Source: Fennellomyces sp. T-0311
Taxonomy: Eukaryota > Mucoromycota > Mucoromycetes > Mucorales > Lichtheimiaceae
DNA: 64,000 nt
Assembly (NCBI GenBank): GCA_025266875.1
Contig: JALLLT010000012.1
Location: 868,001 to 932,000 of the forward strand
Reading direction: 5' to 3'
The translations under genes were made by a program, and so were the position numbers. Under the pieces are notes generated by a model. The model was not told the origin of the DNA. It searched no databases and saw nothing but the letters and a program-made list of their open reading frames with translations. Of the stretch, positions 59,441 to 64,000 are shown one piece after another (the stretch's first letter is position 1; every line of letters starts with the position of its first letter).

Positions 59441-62400
59441 TTATTAAAAAGTATTGCCAGTGAGTGCTTACATATATAATGAACTGCTAATGAGGAGAGC
59501 TGCTCTTTTTATTCTTGCAGACGGATGTAAAAGTACAAATGTGAACAATATATTGATCATAGTAACTGCGTATACCTTCACAGCCGGTTGAAAGAGTGAT
59601 ACCGTTACACTTCTTTTGTATCTTTATGACGCAATACCTTTACATCCATGTCACTGATTGGAACACTGTTTGCCATGACACTTGCACTAAATAATTAATA
59701 AGCAGCTGCGTTTCATAAAGATGCATTTCTGACAGCTAGACCGCACAAGCACCCTTGCGATGCAACACAACATACATTAGAAAGCTTGCTTTTACGGTGA
59801 TTATATACGGACAACCTTATATAGTCGAAGACCTGACTATACTTGGCGATCCAAGCCTGGATTCTGCGGGATGGCGTTTGAAGACGATCGGGGTACTTGA
59901 TCAATGTTGCACAATTTACTTTATTTAAAGCAGGTGTACTGATACAGTACGTGATCCATTATTTAAAGTTTATTGACCCTTGTACCTGTGCAACAAGCAT
60001 ACATTTTTGAAAACCTACTCAGCGCAACAAACGCTCTATATGTAGCAGAAGTATCTATGAGTGCGGATGGAGAAGAAAACATAAGAGGTAAATTTTAACA
60101 AAAGTCACATCATCAAACACTTTTTTAAAGCCATATGTAAAAGTATTTCGTATTTCAGCAATACCTTGCCAAAAGCACTGACGATTAAACTGGTACAGTC
60201 CACGAAATCAACGGCTCGGAAATAACGCTACCAGCTGTGTACGATCTTGAAAGATCTCGATTGCTCTTATAAGGATAGCTTTCAAATATCTTGTACGACG
60301 TGAAATACCTGACTGAAATAAAGTTCGGCAACTATTTGATGCCAATTGTATGAAGAAGGATGGCTAGAAAGTACAGTATGTGGTATTATCTGGAATATAG
60401 ATACAACGATATGAGTATGTTCTATTCTCAACAGAAAAGAAGATATTTTATCTTTGTTTAATCATTAAACTGTAAAGCTTCCATATCAGTTTTGCTCCCA
60501 ATAATCATGAAATATATAACACAAAACACCGGTCTTCTCTTTTGTCCATGAGTAATACCAAAAAGAACGGCTTTTGGAACACTTTATTCTAATCCCGCGG
60601 AATTGTTGGCCTTGGTAGAAGGGGAACAGGTAGTTCACGTAGTTTGATAACGGCATTTATTGGTGAAGCAAGCCATGGTACGAGCAAAGTAATAATATCT
60701 AGCGATAATAAGTAAGATATAGTATTAGCTTATCGGTCAGTATTTTTCTGGTGGCAGCCTTGGTACGCAGTAGTATTTTCGCTGATGGTTCTGTACGGCT
60801 TGTATAAATGATTTAAAGTGTGCTTAAAGAGTAAAAGGAGCGTTGATATTGTCGTTCTTAAAATTCGATAATGGTTATTTTGGATCTCTGTTTCTCTTCG
60901 ACTTTTGGCAGACGACTTTTTCAATACATACAGCCAACGTGGAGTCATTCCAAGCGATACATAATCAGCATTGCGAAGACTAATTAGGTTTGTATAAAGT
61001 TAGATCATTCGGCCTGATTCCAATTTAAACCGTTACAAGTAGGAAACGGCCCAGTCAACACCAATCCGTGCACATGGTAGTACTACAGAAGATTGAAAGC
61101 CATCAGCGAGGATCAGCAGGAAGATTTGGCTTGTGGAAAAGTTTTCTAAAGCACCTGTTCATCATCCCAAGGAATCTGTACACGGTTTTGTGGTGATATG
61201 ATGATGATGTTCATAGTAAACGCATGCAATCCATCTTACCATTTCGACCAGATTACTCTATCCAGAGCAAAGGACAAGCAATATTGAATGATAATGTCCG
61301 TAGTATGTCGCATAATGATCCTCATCCGTACGTATACAACTTTCATTTCACTTTTTTCTGATGGGCGACACTATTGTAATTGATGCGAATAGAGAAAAAA
61401 TACGACCCTAGATACGCAAATTACACATATCCATCGAGCTATGCCCGCCTTTACCTACCGGTGGATCCTCACTGTAAGCCAGAAAGCAGTGTACAGTGAC
61501 GACACATTGCTTTCCTGCTGCTCACTCCATTCATACCTGAGTTGATTATTCCCACGACATCTCAGATATGTGGATGGTTTGTATAGGTAGTTGGTGATGC
61601 CGTTATCCGTTGTGATCATCGACGATGGAACAACTCTGTAATCCAATAGACCCAATGGGTATTTCAATTCTGATGCACAGTATTATGTATCCCAGTCTGT
61701 ACGTGTTGCGGACCGAGTAAATAGCTTTTGTCGCTGATAATTTGGCTTTACCGACAAAGTAAGATGATCGGCTGTCCGAGGACGAATCGTCATCCTGGAT
61801 TGTCAATAGTGAAAAAAGCTGAGTATACCTCAGATAGAACACTTTCCACTTTCACCCGCGAGAGTCTCGTTTATTGCGGTTTACTAAGCGAGAAATGGAT
61901 CTGATGTCTCGGCAAAATGTCACGTGTACGGGTGATATGATTCTGACAGTGATTGTCGCTGTTAGCTTGGAAGCACACTATCACATTCGTCTACGGTGTG
62001 TTGAGGTTTTAAAATTAATCTGAATGAAAATCGAGATGGTTATGTACTCACTGATTATGTAATAGTACTCTGCAGCTGAAGCTATTGAGCGCTCGCTTCT
62101 TTGCCGCTCCAAATAATACCATGGACTTGATACAGAAGTATTTGAAGTCTCTATTGTCGGTAAGGTTCAAATAGTCGACAACGATTGGTGTCGGAATGTT
62201 CGTACTTTGCAACAGCGATCTACTTTTATGGTTCGGTGGTACGGAATCGAGATGAAAAAAAAGTGCATCGCAATCTCGATACGGAAAGTGTGAATTTCGT
62301 TCCCTTAGAAACATAATGTGCTTCTCAGAACATGGTTATGGTGTTTAGTGACGTTTTGTAACTTACGTGGTCTAGGACAAGGCGGTGATCATCTTGCCTC

Positions 62401-62880
62401 GTTGGCAACGACAAAGTACTTTTTCGTAACAAACCGGAGATGGGTTCACCTGGAAGAAGTAAAGGAAACAGACAAAATACCTCCGCAATAAAGTAAACCA
62501 GTCAAATATTTTTACTGCGTCATTGGACAACCTGTATATAATAAACTGGGACAGAATCGTACGATTATGCCAAAACTACATGTACTACGTAAATAGCTAT
62601 CTCTCTAATGAACTTGACATTATAACTTTTAATTCATCACATTACAGTTATTCTCCTACCAAATGCTCTTCGCAATAGTGTGCTGCATATGTTTCTCGAG
62701 GAGCCACGGTATTGGACTATCCTTGAAATGGAACTGCCTTACAAGTATATACTGACGAGTTTCTTTGACTTTTTATCTGACATACCGGATAAAGGATTTC
62801 TGATACCTTTGGATCATACCAATTGGAAATATTCAAAAGCTTATTATCCACCATGATAATATGACCCATTCAGCCATGCG
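59441..62880. other. Gene-poor AT-rich region
   Basis: Contains short minus-strand frames at 62314-62048, 61842-61603 and 61667-61455. They could be remnants of one gene (see the 63.6-kb entry), but I cannot join them. Nothing else is supported. Confidence 0.35.
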
Positions 62881-63165
62881 TTGCAAAGCCAAATAATTGT
62901 ATGGCGCGGGAACTCGCCTCGGGTATGTAACTGCGCGTTTAAAACTCCAAATTTGTACCTTGGAGATAGATATGTAACGCAGATGACTGTTGACTATCAC
63001 ACTTTTGTTTATGGTTTTTTTTTAGTAAACATTGCCTTGTGTGCTGTAGTACTCGAGATAAAATCACCCATGAATCCGGACCTCGGCGCTCTTCTCCATT
63101 TCATGAGGAGATTAGCAAACTATGAGGCGGAGCCAAAGTTCTCATTAGTTTCGTATTACGATTAA
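62881..63165 (+). pseudogene. Decayed fragment, possibly aspartic-protease C-terminus (copy 2)
   Basis: A 94-codon open frame contains LYLGDRYVTQMTVDYHTFVYGF, then NIALCAVV, again like the pepsin-family end (LGD-FLR-Y-VFD...IGFA). It is related at DNA level to the fragment at 59.1-59.4 kb, 3.7 kb to the left. No active-site Asp motifs are nearby, so at most a relic. Confidence 0.3.
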
Positions 63166-63599
63166 AAACAAACTGCTGGGAAAAAACGTGAGTATTATAT
63201 GACTTCATTGTACATGAAAAAGCCATCTCCCAGACTAGATATACAAGAAAATACAATGAAGATACGCTACTAAGAGCTAACATGATGAAAGTTTACACGG
63301 CACGTTGTTAAAAATTAAGAATAAGGAACAAGAATAATGACAAAGTTCGCTGTATGGCAATATGGTATGCAGACAAGTAAACTTTATCTCAGTATTATCA
63401 GATTCAAAGAAGGGAGATAGTATGACAGTCGCATATAATTTCGATTAGCAGTATACCAAATCTTCCACAGGAAAGTCATAGATAGAGCGTCCTGCTGTAT
63501 AGCTTGCCAGCAAGTAGTAGACTCGAGTTTATATTAGCACCTTTGCTTTAACTCTGTGTTGTACAAAACATGTTGGATAAGGAATGGCGAAGACATATA

Positions 63600-63938
63600 C
63601 TATTCACAAACGTCTCCCCCCAACAAATATGGGTCATCTGAACACTGAAGGTGGCATTTCTTCGGATTTTGTATCCGAACCCATGTAGTAGGTGAAACCG
63701 TGATGTCTTTATTGATAGGCGGCTGGAAGCTTCGGATCATTAATTGGAAGAGCCAGGAGGTTTTTGTAATGTTGTACAATGATGGTATTGTGACAGATAT
63801 TAATTTACCATCGGCGTGAGGTCGTTTAATAATTTTGTGATTCTTGATGGGAAAAGATGCAAGGATGCTCACTTATCCTCTCTGTTCCACGAAAGGTAGC
63901 AAGTAATCATTATACACATTATTAAATTTGGTAGTCAT
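63600..63938 (-). pseudogene. Coding-like frame with one in-frame stop, family uncertain
   Basis: An ATG at 63938 opens 21 codons (MTTKFNNVYNDYLLPFVEQ), then TAA. The same frame continues for 90 codons with coding character: KLISVTIPSLYNITKTSWLF, SFQPPINKDITV, CHLQCSDDPYLLGGDV. The last part faintly recalls an arrestin-like N-terminal fold, and a remote piece at ~61680 (IEIPIGSIG) recalls its C-terminal strand. Both are guesses. Probably a decayed gene whose other pieces lie to the left. Confidence 0.3.
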
Positions 63939-64000
63939 CTTGCTTATGCAAAAAGAGATTGTTTCGTGTGACTCTTTCTAAAATGATGATGTTACTGGCT

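Noticed and set aside
1..64000. tRNA, rRNA, CRISPR or riboswitch elements
   Set aside because: No B-box-like G/TTCGAnTC with a fitting cloverleaf, no spaced direct repeats and no rRNA core sequences seen by eye; a tRNAscan/Infernal run would settle weak candidates.

Overview
The window looks like nuclear DNA of a filamentous fungus, most likely an early-diverging one (Mucoromycota type). This rests on short GT-AG introns (about 40-80 nt), several tiny exons, AT-rich intergenic DNA, three old-yellow-enzyme genes side by side, and a Slo-type potassium channel together with a Moco pathway. Nothing in the sequence fixes the species. I found no bacterial operons, CRISPR arrays, rRNA or tRNA genes.

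Layout. 0-3.7 kb: two decayed F-box/LRR genes on the minus strand. 4.6-8.1 kb: a peroxisomal enoyl-CoA isomerase (C-terminal SKL) and a UBE2T-like ubiquitin-conjugating enzyme with a very long tail. 8.5-17.4 kb: three old yellow enzyme (OYE) genes. The first has a stop at codon 13. The second has a 759-bp transposon in its upstream region. The third is intact. Two of the three upstream regions carry arrays of TTACTAA (Yap1/AP-1-type) sites at 11-bp pitch. 17.6-27.9 kb: an MCT-like transporter, an FG nucleoporin, a TatD nuclease and a TauD-type dioxygenase. 30.3-35.3 kb: two intact F-box genes. 35.6-36.5 kb: a GST. 37.4-43.2 kb: a nearly complete EnSpm/CACTA-type transposon with terminal inverted repeats, subterminal repeats, a tnp2-type transposase (one frameshift) and a second gene on the opposite strand. 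44.5-54.4 kb is gene dense: PXR1/PINX1, a two-domain multicopper oxidase-like protein, a Slo K+ channel, MOCS1A and MOCS1B in tandem, and RPS25. 55-64 kb is gene-poor and holds only decayed coding fragments.

How the genes relate. MOCS1A and MOCS1B carry out the first step of molybdenum cofactor synthesis (GTP to cyclic pyranopterin monophosphate) and lie 84 bp apart. The OYE genes, and perhaps the GST, fit an electrophile/oxidant response, which agrees with the AP-1-like sites. The F-box proteins are probably adaptors of SCF ubiquitin ligases. The other genes show no shared pathway. I joined exons by hand using splice consensus, reading frame and family conservation. Most joins keep frame exactly, but none has transcript support.
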